A stretch of 64,000 bases of DNA from positions 372,001-436,000 of the forward strand of contig CBDBZX010000004.1 of the NCBI GenBank assembly GCA_965213645.1, in the 5' to 3' direction. Both the position numbers and the translations under genes were made by a program. This document shows, in pieces, positions 8,487 through 15,751 of the stretch. How positions within the stretch are numbered: the stretch's first letter is position 1; each line of letters opens with the position of its first letter. The notes beneath the pieces were generated by a model, which had not been told where the DNA came from, ran no database searches, and saw only the letters and a program-made list of their open reading frames with translations. The stretch comes from CBDBZX01 sp965213645. GTDB lineage: Bacteria > Deinococcota > Deinococci > Deinococcales > Trueperaceae.

Positions 8487-9401
8487 TCAGTAGTTCATAA
8501 TCAGCAATTCCGAAATTGCACCCCTCTTGCTCGCATCGCGATTAATCGCCCGCCGCGCTTTGACCCTCTCAACACGAAAGTCTCGGTAAAGCGTTTCAAG
8601 CACCGTGTCCCCATCTCCATTTGCCGCATCCGAATTGCTGAGCATCAACTTCGCGCCTTTGCTATGCAGATAGCGGTAAAAGAGCGATAAACGGTATTGG
8701 TTTTGGTCATTGAACGTGTAGGAAGAATAAGAGGTGAAGTTCGCCGTTTTGCTGAGCGGACGGTACGGCGGGTCGAAGTAGACGAAGGTGTCAGCGTCAA
8801 CGAGGCTCGAGCAACCTGCAAAGTCACTCTGCTCAATCGTCACGTTTTGTAATACCTTCGAGACCTCGAGCAAATTCGGCGCGTCGCAGACGAGTGGATT
8901 TTTGTAGCGCCCGAACGACGTATTGAATTCGTGCTTGCGGTTGAAGCGAAAGAGCCCGTTAAAACAGGTTTTGTTGAGAAAGATGGTTTGACTCGAGCGT
9001 TCTAGCCAACTCTCCGAAAACGCCCTAAAGTCGGTACAATGTCGCCCTTCGTTAAACCTCTTGCGCGTATCGTAATAAAACACCTCTTGCTCTTGTGGCT
9101 CGAGGCTGAAGTAGTGCGCTTGAAGTGTCTCAAGAGTTTGGATGAGACCCTCAACCTCTTGCTGAATCGTCTTATAAACGAGGATGAGGTCAGCGTTGAT
9201 GTCGGAGATAAAGAAACGTTCAGTAGGGTAAAGCTGCGCGACGTGGAAAAAGGGCGCACCGCCGCCTAAAAAGGGTTCGATGTAGGTCCGCACACGCCCA
9301 TCTTGGAGTTCCTTCGGAAAGCGCTCGGACATCTGTCCTAAAAGTTGACCTTTGCCCCCTGCCCATTTCAAAAACGGTTTGGCTAGACTCGATGACTGCA
9401 T
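8487..9401 (-). CDS. DNA adenine methyltransferase (Dam/D12 class)
   Basis: This 304-residue enzyme has the ordered motifs of alpha-class N6-adenine methylases: FLKWAGGKGQ (SAM-binding motif X/I) at the N-terminus, YIEPFLGGGAPFF, FISDINADLI, and the catalytic DPPY in FVYFDPPYRPLS, followed by LMLSNSD. It would protect host DNA against the endonuclease encoded just downstream. Relatives modify GATC or other sites; the target cannot be read from the sequence. I chose the ATG at 9401 over a TTG at 9410 because the homologous region starts there. The gene leads a short minus-strand operon with the endonuclease. Confidence 0.92.
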   Translation of the reverse strand: MQSSSLAKPFLKWAGGKGQLLGQMSERFPKELQDGRVRTYIEPFLGGGAPFFHVAQLYPTERFFISDINADLILVYKTIQQEVEGLIQTLETLQAHYFSLEPQEQEVFYYDTRKRFNEGRHCTDFRAFSESWLERSSQTIFLNKTCFNGLFRFNRKHEFNTSFGRYKNPLVCDAPNLLEVSKVLQNVTIEQSDFAGCSSLVDADTFVYFDPPYRPLSKTANFTSYSSYTFNDQNQYRLSLFYRYLHSKGAKLMLSNSDAANGDGDTVLETLYRDFRVERVKARRAINRDASKRGAISELLIMNY

Positions 9402-9445
9402 AAAGATCAAAACAGTACATCAAGTTACTCAAAAGATCAACTAGA

Positions 9446-9763
9446 TCAAGTTATGTAAAATTTTAGTATTGACTTAGGATGCACCTTAACCTGCTCCTTC
9501 CAATACGTCCAATACGCTTCATCACTCGCCGCCAAGAGGTCTTCATCTACCTCTCGCTGATGATCAAAGTAGTACGCGAGCGCCGAATGAATTTGGGAGA
9601 GCGTGAGGTGAGAGAGCGACGAAAGGATTTCGTCGGGCGTCATACCCATCTGGTAGTAACCTGCAACCGAACGCACCGTAACGCGCGTCCCTTCGATAAG
9701 AGGTGCGCCGTTTGCAATCCCGGGGTCGGTGCTTATGTAAGGGTAGGTGATGTCAGTCGCCAT
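9446..9763 (-). CDS. DUF433 protein, VapB45-like putative antitoxin
   Basis: The 105-residue sequence matches the DUF433 pattern: PYISTDPGIANGAPLIEGTRVTV, then GMTPDEILSSLSHLTLSQIHSALAYYFDH. Known members are winged-helix DNA-binding antitoxins or stand-alone regulators. No PIN toxin follows. Its start is 4 bp after the Uma2 gene at 9768, so the two are co-transcribed. Confidence 0.85.
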   Translation of the reverse strand: MATDITYPYISTDPGIANGAPLIEGTRVTVRSVAGYYQMGMTPDEILSSLSHLTLSQIHSALAYYFDHQREVDEDLLAASDEAYWTYWKEQVKVHPKSILKFYIT

Positions 9764-9767
9764 AACC

Positions 9768-10328
9768 TCAAACTCCTTCGTAGATGTGCTCTAAGGATAG
9801 CTCGAGCCCCGGACACCCCAACTTCACCACGCCGTCCTCACGAAACTCGTGATACCACCAACCTCTTTCATCCCTGCGGTAAAGCTCCACCAAGCGCTCG
9901 TCCGGGTCCACGATGAGGTAGTAGTCCAGGCTAGGAACACTTTGATACGCAAAGAGCTTTTCGCGCCTGTCGGTTCCCCTCGTGCTCGGTGACAAGACTT
10001 CGGCGATGAGACAAGGTGAGGTCTTGAAGTAATCCTCAGTGTCAGCGAGGTCGCATGTGACCATGACGTCGGGGTAGTAGAAGCGGCTGGTGAGGTCGGT
10101 TTGAATGCGCACTTTCATGTCGTTCATGTAAACGCGGCACGGTGCGACACCTGCCGCGCCGCGCAACCGGAAGAAGAGGTTGCCCGCGACGAGGTTGTGC
10201 CTGTCGGCTGCGCCTGCAAGCGCGTAGACCTGTCCGTCTACATACTCGTGCTTGACAGAACTGCACAGTTCGGTGCTGAGGTACGCCTCTTCAGAGAGAG
10301 GTTGGAGTTTGAGGACGGCTTCACCCAT
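9768..10328 (-). CDS. Uma2-family putative endonuclease
   Basis: The 186-residue Uma2 (DUF820) protein has the PD-(D/E)xK-like features of that family: VKHEYVDGQVYALAGA near the start, YYPDVMVTCD in the middle and LIAEVLSPSTRGTDRREKLFAY after it, then YYLIVDPDERLVELY. The family is very common in cyanobacteria and Deinococcota but its function is not established. I chose the ATG at 10328 because TATACT lies 6 bases upstream (leaderless) and a longer frame would overlap the divergent mazE gene. A DUF433 gene follows by 4 bp. Confidence 0.88.
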   Translation of the reverse strand: MGEAVLKLQPLSEEAYLSTELCSSVKHEYVDGQVYALAGAADRHNLVAGNLFFRLRGAAGVAPCRVYMNDMKVRIQTDLTSRFYYPDVMVTCDLADTEDYFKTSPCLIAEVLSPSTRGTDRREKLFAYQSVPSLDYYLIVDPDERLVELYRRDERGWWYHEFREDGVVKLGCPGLELSLEHIYEGV

Positions 10329-10388
10329 GAGGGTAGTATAGCGGTTTGGCGGCTGAGGAGGCGAGCTCGAGCCCCACCCGAGAACTGA

Positions 10389-10409
10389 AGTATAAAGTTT
10401 TGTTATACT
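10389..10409 (+). promoter_or_regulatory. Promoter/operator palindrome of mazEF
   Basis: AGTATAA (10389-10395) and TTATACT (10403-10409) form an inverted repeat. The right arm contains TATACT, a -10 box placed 6 bases before the mazE ATG, so the antitoxin or toxin-antitoxin complex bound here would block its own leaderless promoter. Autoregulation is known for MazEF; the site is inferred. Confidence 0.6.
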
Positions 10410-10415
10410 ACATTT

Positions 10416-10652
10416 ATGAAAACAGCCATCTCTATACCTGACACAACTTTTGAACAAGCCGAAGAGGTCGCCAAAGATTTGGGTATCTCCCGTAGCGAAC
10501 TCTACCGCCGCGCTCTTGAACAGTTTCTCAAAGAGCACCAGGGACGAGCGATAACCAATGCTCTTAACGAGGTCTACGCAAAAGAATCCAGCGAGCTTGA
10601 CTCCGTTTTGGCGAGGATGCAGTTTGCTTCTATTAAACGCGAAGACTGGTGA
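10416..10652 (+). CDS. mazE: MazE-like ribbon-helix-helix antitoxin
   Basis: The 78-residue protein starts with a ribbon-helix-helix DNA-binding fold (MKTAISIPDTTFEQAEEVAKDLGISRSELYRRAL) and ends with an acidic tail suited to binding a toxin. Its stop overlaps the MazF start by 4 bases (GTGA), the classical translational coupling of toxin-antitoxin pairs. It should neutralise MazF and repress the operon through the palindrome upstream. Confidence 0.9.
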   Translation: MKTAISIPDTTFEQAEEVAKDLGISRSELYRRALEQFLKEHQGRAITNALNEVYAKESSELDSVLARMQFASIKREDW

Positions 10653-10990
10653 AGCGGGGCGAGCTTTGGTGGGCAAATTTGCCCGAGCCTGTCGGCTCCG
10701 AACCCGGGTATCGCCGCCCAGCTCTTATCGTTTCGGACGATAACTTCAACCGAAGCGCTATTCGTACCGTTGTCATCGTGCCTCTCACGTCAAACTTAAA
10801 CGTGCGCCGCGCACCGGGAAATATCTTCCTTGCTTCGCAGGAGACAGGACTGAGCCTTGATTCTGTGCTCAACATTTCGCAGATTATGACGCTGGATAAG
10901 GAGTTTTTAGAAGAGCGCATCGGGAGGCTTGCAGAAGATTTACTGGGGAACGTCGAAAGAGGTCTTAAACTTATTCTGAGCTTATCCTAA
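10649..10990 (+). CDS. mazF: MazF-family mRNA endonuclease toxin
   Basis: The 113-residue protein has the PemK/MazF fold signature: MKRGELWWANLPEPVGSEPG at the start, RRPALIVSDDNFNRS, TVVIVPLTSNL, and LSLDSVLNISQIMTLDK. Such toxins cut mRNA at short sequences and stop growth unless bound by the antitoxin. It starts at a GTG inside the end of mazE. The conserved Arg (RRPALIV) and Thr/Ser region expected for catalysis are present, so it looks intact. Confidence 0.93.
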   Translation: MKRGELWWANLPEPVGSEPGYRRPALIVSDDNFNRSAIRTVVIVPLTSNLNVRRAPGNIFLASQETGLSLDSVLNISQIMTLDKEFLEERIGRLAEDLLGNVERGLKLILSLS

Positions 10991-11041
10991 ACTGTAGGAC
11001 CTCCCCAACCTAGCCTCATCCTCAAAACGTACAATGAGCTT

Positions 11042-12541
11042 GTGAAAAAGAACATTATTGTTATCGGCAGCGGCTTCGGCGCACTCGGCGCGGCGGCGCG
11101 GCTATTAGCGGCGGGCCATGAGGTCACGCTCTTTGAAAAGCGCGACAAGCTGGGCGGCAGGGCCTATGTCTACGAGATGGACGGCTTTAAGTTCGACGGC
11201 GGCCCCACTATCGTCACCGCGCCTTTTATGTTCGACGACATCTTCGCGGCAGCGGGCAAACGCCGCGAGGACTACTTTGAACTTGTCAAGTGCGACCCCT
11301 TCTACCGCATCTTCGACCACCACAGGGACTATTTCGACTACAACGACGACGAAGCCTTTATCCTCAGCGAAATCGACAAGCGCAGCCCTGCGGATAAAGA
11401 GGGCTACAAGAGGTTTATCCGCTCGACCAAAGCGATTTTTGACAAGGGCTTCGTGGAGCTTGCCGATAAACCCTTCTTGACCTTTTGGGACATGATGAAG
11501 GTCGCGCCCGACCTCGTCCGCCTGGGCTCGTACAAGAGCGTGTATCAATATGCGTCGGGCTTTGTCAAAGACGACTTCTTACGGCAGGTCTTTTCGTTTC
11601 ACCCGCTTCTCGTCGGTGGCAACCCCTTCGACACGACCTCCATTTACGCGATGATTCATTACCTCGAGCGCGAGTGGGGCGTCTGGTACGCGGTGGGCGG
11701 CACGGGGGCCATCGTGGACGCGCTCCACAAGCTCATCTGCGAACTCGGCGGGACGGTTCACTTAAACGCTGAAGTGGACGAGATTTTGGTGGACACCCAT
11801 CATCAGGGGGGTAAGCAGAATAAGGTTACGGGGGTGCGTCTCAAAGACGGCTCTGAGCATCACGCGGACGACATCGTCTCGAACGCAGATGTGGCGTATA
11901 CCTACCGCAACATGATTCCCGAGCACTACCGCAAAAAGTACACGAACAAAAAGATCGACTCGATGAAGTACGCGATGTCGCTGTTCGTTATCTATTTCGG
12001 GACGAAAAAGCGTTATCTCGATACGGATTTGAAGCACCACAACATCATCTTGGGCGAGAGGTACAAGGCTTTGCTCGAGGACATCTTTAAAAAACAACAT
12101 TTAGCCGAAGACTTCTCCTTGTACCTCCATATGCCGACCTACACCGACCCCAGCATGGCTCCTGAGGGCTGCGAGTCCTTCTACGTCCTCTCGCCCGTGC
12201 CGCATTTGGGCTCAGGGACGGACTGGACGGAGATGGCGAAACCGTACCGCGACGCGGTGATGCAGTTTTTAGAGGATAATTACCTGCCCGACTTGCAGGA
12301 GAACTTAGTTGTGGAGCACTATATCGACCCCTTACACTTCCAAGACGTGCTTAACTCGCACATGGGCTCGGCCTTTAGCGTGCAACCTCTCTTAACGCAG
12401 TCCGCCTGGTTTAGACCACACAACCGCAGTGAGGATTTCCCCAACCTCTACTTCGTGGGGGCGGGGACACATCCGGGGGCGGGGTTGCCGGGGGTGTTGT
12501 CGAGTTCCAAGATTGCCGAAGACCTCATCGGCGCAGCTTAG
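11042..12541 (+). CDS. crtI: Phytoene desaturase (CrtI family)
   Basis: The 499-residue flavoprotein starts at a GTG and opens with the FAD-binding Rossmann motif IVIGSGFGALGAAARLLAAGHEV, then EKRDKLGGRAYVYEMDGFKFDGGPT, as in carotenoid desaturases. The C-terminal LYFVGAGTHPGAGLPGVLSSSK is the CrtI signature. CrtI desaturates phytoene to lycopene and gives Deinococcota their red carotenoids. The usual partner crtB is not adjacent, so the pathway genes are split elsewhere. Close paralogues (CrtN, CrtO) act on other carotenoids, so the exact substrate is not certain. Confidence 0.88.
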   Translation: MKKNIIVIGSGFGALGAAARLLAAGHEVTLFEKRDKLGGRAYVYEMDGFKFDGGPTIVTAPFMFDDIFAAAGKRREDYFELVKCDPFYRIFDHHRDYFDYNDDEAFILSEIDKRSPADKEGYKRFIRSTKAIFDKGFVELADKPFLTFWDMMKVAPDLVRLGSYKSVYQYASGFVKDDFLRQVFSFHPLLVGGNPFDTTSIYAMIHYLEREWGVWYAVGGTGAIVDALHKLICELGGTVHLNAEVDEILVDTHHQGGKQNKVTGVRLKDGSEHHADDIVSNADVAYTYRNMIPEHYRKKYTNKKIDSMKYAMSLFVIYFGTKKRYLDTDLKHHNIILGERYKALLEDIFKKQHLAEDFSLYLHMPTYTDPSMAPEGCESFYVLSPVPHLGSGTDWTEMAKPYRDAVMQFLEDNYLPDLQENLVVEHYIDPLHFQDVLNSHMGSAFSVQPLLTQSAWFRPHNRSEDFPNLYFVGAGTHPGAGLPGVLSSSKIAEDLIGAA

Positions 12542-12601
12542 AGAGTGGCAATCCAGTCAAGCTGGTGGCTTCAGCTTCCGCAGGAACGAACGGTGAGTTC
12601 C

Positions 12602-12648
12602 GAGCAACGAGCAATGAGTTTTTGCTTTCAACTCATTGCTCGTTGCTC
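12602..12648. repeat. Palindromic repeat, GAGCAATGAGT family
   Basis: Perfect 18-bp arms (12602-12619 and 12631-12648) built from the words GAGCAACGAGC and AATGAGT enclose an 11-base loop. The same words recur in hairpins inside the nuo operon (42533, 43191, 49394). It follows crtI and could also act as a terminator. Confidence 0.8.
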
Positions 12649-12716
12649 ATTGCTTTTAACTCCTTAAATTTACCGTGTAACCCCTATTCTGTAACCGCAC
12701 CGAGTATCATGTCTCT

Positions 12717-13328
12717 ATGAGCCTCAAAGAACTGCAAGCCGACACAGGTGTTGCACCCTTTAAGCTGCGGCTGCATCCTCTCATTGAGCTATCCGACGAC
12801 CAGTTGCTCGAGCTGTCCAGCCTCAACTGCGACCTCCGCTTAGAACGAACCGCCCAAGGAGACCTCATCTTCATGCCACCCACCGGAGGAGACAGCAGTC
12901 GCAGAAACGCGCAACTCACCTTTCAACTTACACTGTGGAGCAATCAGGACGCTACGGGCGTCACCTTCGACTCTTCGGGTGGGTTCCGCCTGCCGAGCGG
13001 TGCGGTGCGTGCACCGGACGCGGCTTGGGTCAGTAAGGAGCGTTTAGAAACTGTTCCGCGCGAACAGCAAGCGAAGTATATTCCGCTCTGCCCGGAGTTC
13101 GTTGTCGAACTTCAGTTCCCGACGGACAAATTGGAAACGCTGCAAGCGAAGATGCAGGAGTACATGGAGAATGGCGCTGAGTTAGGGTGGTTGCTCGAGC
13201 CCGACTTAAAGCGCGTCTATGTTTACACGCAAGAGGGAACAGAGGTTTTAGATAACTTAGACACCCTGAGCGGCGAACCTCTTCTCCCCGACTTTGAGCT
13301 AGACCTAAGCGAAATCTGGTCCCTCTGA
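12717..13328 (+). CDS. Uma2-family putative endonuclease
   Basis: This second Uma2 protein (203 residues) shows GDLIFMPPTGGDSSRRNAQL, GFRLPSGAVRAPDAAWVS with the family Asp, and LCPEFVVELQFPTDKLETLQAKMQEYMENGAELGWLLEPD, the E-x-Q and lysine region of the predicted nuclease core. It is only distantly related to the one at 9768. The ATG follows TATCAT by 6 bases. An acetyltransferase gene follows by 18 bp and may be co-transcribed. Confidence 0.9.
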   Translation: MSLKELQADTGVAPFKLRLHPLIELSDDQLLELSSLNCDLRLERTAQGDLIFMPPTGGDSSRRNAQLTFQLTLWSNQDATGVTFDSSGGFRLPSGAVRAPDAAWVSKERLETVPREQQAKYIPLCPEFVVELQFPTDKLETLQAKMQEYMENGAELGWLLEPDLKRVYVYTQEGTEVLDNLDTLSGEPLLPDFELDLSEIWSL

Positions 13329-13346
13329 CCTCTTCACCTCAGTTCT

Positions 13347-14165
13347 ATGCCCGAAGCTGACACCATCCACTACGACGCGCAACCTCTCACGGTTCACACG
13401 CTCGCGGAGCAGTTGAGAGCGTGCGGCCTAGCCTCAGGGCAGAGCGTCCTCGTTCACACCGCTATGAGCAAACTCGGTTGGGTCTGCGGCGGCCCGGTGG
13501 CGGTTATTCAGGCACTTTTAGAGATACTCGGTCCAACAGGTACACTGATGATGCCGACGCACACGACAGAGAACACCGACCCATCAGGGTGGGAGAGCCC
13601 GGCTATTCCCGAAGCGTGGTGGCCTACCATTCGCGCTACGATGCCAGCCTTCGACTCGCGCCTCACCCCGACGCGGCAGATGGGGCGCGTCGCGGAACTC
13701 TTTCGCACGTGGCCTGAGGTGAAGCGGAGTGCCCACCCTATCGGCTCGTTCGCCGCGCTGGGTCCGAACGCGGACCTACTCACTCATACGCATCCGTTGG
13801 AAGCGGAATTTGGTGACGCTTCACCGCTCGGCAGACTCTACGAACTGGACGGCCACATCTTGCTGCTCGGCGTCGATCATAGCAACAACACCTCGCTCCA
13901 CCTAGCCGAACACCGCGCTGACTTTCCCGGTAAAACTTATGTGGAAGAGGGAACGGCGATGCTGGTGGAGGGTGAGCGGCAATGGGTCACGTTTAGATCG
14001 CTCGATTGGGAGTCGGACGACTTCGCGACCTTGGGCGACGCATACGAGAAGGCGCACAGTACTGAGCGCGGGCGAGTGGGGCGAGCAGAGGTGCGTCTGC
14101 TAAAACAGCGTCCGCTTGTAGATTGGGCGGTGAAGTGGCTGGAGGAGAACCGAGGGGAGCAATGA
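13347..14165 (+). CDS. Aminoglycoside 3-N-acetyltransferase-family protein
   Basis: The 272-residue protein matches the AAC(3)/YokD antibiotic acetyltransferase family: SVLVHTAMSKLGWVCGGPVAVIQALLE, GTLMMPTHT, FDSRLTPTRQMGRVAELFRTWP, RSAHPIGSFAALG, then FGDASPLGRLYELDGHILLLGVDHSNNTSLHLAEHRA. AAC(3) transfers acetyl from CoA to the 3-amino group of aminoglycosides; environmental members often have other or unknown substrates. The conserved catalytic His-Glu region (HLAEHRA) is present. Resistance cannot be concluded from sequence alone. Confidence 0.88.
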   Translation: MPEADTIHYDAQPLTVHTLAEQLRACGLASGQSVLVHTAMSKLGWVCGGPVAVIQALLEILGPTGTLMMPTHTTENTDPSGWESPAIPEAWWPTIRATMPAFDSRLTPTRQMGRVAELFRTWPEVKRSAHPIGSFAALGPNADLLTHTHPLEAEFGDASPLGRLYELDGHILLLGVDHSNNTSLHLAEHRADFPGKTYVEEGTAMLVEGERQWVTFRSLDWESDDFATLGDAYEKAHSTERGRVGRAEVRLLKQRPLVDWAVKWLEENRGEQ

Positions 14166-14203
14166 GTGAGAATCTTTAGGCTCGCCGTTCGCCCCTGAAA
14201 GGG

Positions 14204-14334
14204 GCATGTCACCCTGAGCCTGTCGAAGGGTCTCGTCTTTCATTCTCTGTCAGAGGAGTCAGCAAGGGCAGAGATTCTTCGACTCCGCTAGCGCTCCGCT
14301 CAGAATGACATGGTTCATTTTTACCTTACAGCGT
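14204..14334. mobile_element. Miniature palindromic element, copy 1
   Basis: Carries the shared blocks CATGTCACCCTGAGCC, CGAAGGGTCTCG, GAGGAGTCAGCAAGG, AGAGATTCTTCGACTCCG and CAGAATGACATGG, and ends with ATTTTTACCTTACAGCGT, which matches the ends of the other four copies. It lies between the acetyltransferase and a small hypothetical gene. Confidence 0.8.
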
Positions 14335-14371
14335 ACTCAACCCACAAGAAGCCACTCTGTACACTATCTCT

Positions 14372-14677
14372 ATGTTCCTTGCCCAAATCCTTTTACCTCT
14401 TTATGACAACGACAAGCGCATCTTCTCTCGTGATGACTTTGAAAACGTTCGCAATGAGCTAGCGGAAACCTTCGGCGGCGTCACGGCGTTTTTGCGCTCG
14501 CCCGCTGAGGGCATTTGGCATAGAGCTGAGGACGTGCACCACGATGAAGTGGTGATGTTCGAGGTGATGATGAGCGAGTTGGATAGAACGTGGTGGAAGA
14601 GGTATCGGGAGCGGCTCGAGTCACACTTCCGCCAGGACGAAATCGTAATTCGCATCATCGGAATTGAACGACTTTAG
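14372..14677 (+). CDS. Small hypothetical protein
   Basis: A 101-residue soluble protein I do not recognise with certainty. It reads MFLAQILLPLYDNDKRIFS, GGVTAFLRSPAEGIW, DEVVMFEVMMSELD, then RLESHFRQDEIVIRI. The layout suggests a small alpha/beta fold with two central strands. TACACT lies 6 bases before the ATG (leaderless type), which supports a real gene. Confidence 0.65.
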   Translation: MFLAQILLPLYDNDKRIFSRDDFENVRNELAETFGGVTAFLRSPAEGIWHRAEDVHHDEVVMFEVMMSELDRTWWKRYRERLESHFRQDEIVIRIIGIERL

Positions 14678-14853
14678 GAAAAGAGAGACACAGCACGACC
14701 TTCATGAACGTCTTAGCCTTGCTTAAAGCGGGCGTCACTAGGTATCATAGTTTGTGAAGTATCTAACGTTGTTGTGACACGGGGTAGACCCAAGAGGTTT
14801 GACGCTGTGAAATTAACGATGCGAACTCGTACGCGAACCAGAAAAGGAGACTT

Positions 14854-15681
14854 ATGAAACTTGCTGTCATGTTACTCGCTGCGCTCACGCTAAGTCTTAG
14901 CGCCGCACAATCTACAGGCGGAACGACAGGTGGGATGGATACGGGCGGCGCAGCGCAGGGCGGGGTGGACTTAGGCGGACAGGCCATCATCGTCGGCTCG
15001 GACACGACTTATCCGCCCTTTGAAACCGTCAACGACGCGGGCGAAATCGTCGGTTTCGACGTGGACGTGGTGGACGCGATTTGTGAGCGCGTCAACTGCC
15101 AGCCGGAGTTTCAGACCTACGCCTGGGACGGTCTCGTCGCAGCGATTGGCGCAGGGACCTTTCAAGACTTCGACATGATCGCCTCGGGCGTCACCATTAC
15201 CGACGAGCGCGACCAAACCGCGGACTTTAGCGACCCCTATATCTTGGTGCAGCAAGCGATTGCCACGACCACCGAAAACGAAGACCTCACGGCTGAGGAC
15301 TTTACGGCGGATGACAGCGACCTCTTACTCGGCTCACAGCTCGGTACGACGAACTATAATCTGGCTTTGGAGCTCGTCGGCGAAGCGCGCACCGTCTCCT
15401 ACGACGATTTTAACAGCGCGGTGCAAGCGCTGTTGCAGGGCGACGTGGACGGCGTCATCCTAGACGACATCACCGCTGTGGAGTTCGAAGACCAGTACGC
15501 GGGCGACTTGGTCGTCAATATTCGCGGTCTGAGCGACGGCGAGCCCTTAGGGTTTGTGTTCGAAGAGGGCAATGAACTTATCGACGCTTTCAATGCGGGC
15601 CTCGCCATGATTCAAGAGGACGGCACCCTAGACGAAATCCGCGCTCAGTACAATCTCGGCGACAGCGAGATGAGCCAGTAA
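14854..15681 (+). CDS. Amino-acid ABC transporter substrate-binding protein
   Basis: The 275-residue exported protein has a signal peptide (LAVMLLAALTLSLSAAQ) without lipobox cysteine, a short Thr/Gly linker (STGGTTGGMDTGGAAQGG), then a family 3 solute-binding domain: VGSDTTYPPFETVNDAGEIVGFDVDVVDAI, MIASGVTITDERDQTADFSDPY, GSQLGTTN and a C-terminal EIRAQYNLG. It should capture a polar amino acid for the permease encoded next. The Gly-rich linker resembles the repeats of the secreted protein at 25521. AAAAGGAG precedes the ATG. Confidence 0.93.
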   Translation: MKLAVMLLAALTLSLSAAQSTGGTTGGMDTGGAAQGGVDLGGQAIIVGSDTTYPPFETVNDAGEIVGFDVDVVDAICERVNCQPEFQTYAWDGLVAAIGAGTFQDFDMIASGVTITDERDQTADFSDPYILVQQAIATTTENEDLTAEDFTADDSDLLLGSQLGTTNYNLALELVGEARTVSYDDFNSAVQALLQGDVDGVILDDITAVEFEDQYAGDLVVNIRGLSDGEPLGFVFEEGNELIDAFNAGLAMIQEDGTLDEIRAQYNLGDSEMSQ

Positions 15682-15697
15682 AGGATACGAGCAACCA

Positions 15698-15735
15698 AAA
15701 AACGCCCTGCTTTAGCCGTAGGGCGTTTTCTTTTT
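15698..15735 (+). terminator. Terminator after the binding-protein gene
   Basis: AAAACGCCCT and AGGGCGTTTT pair around an 11-base loop, followed by CTTTTT. It should reduce read-through into the permease gene, giving more binding protein than permease. Confidence 0.88.
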
Positions 15736-15751
15736 AGCGGTAAACTCTTCT

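Noticed and set aside
9768..10676. Long 302-codon version of the Uma2 gene
   Set aside because: The first 116 codons overlap mazEF on the other strand and have no family match; a leaderless promoter precedes the ATG at 10328.
13347..14165. Clinical antibiotic resistance gene
   Set aside because: AAC(3)-family homologue in a chromosomal setting without integron or transposon; substrate unknown.
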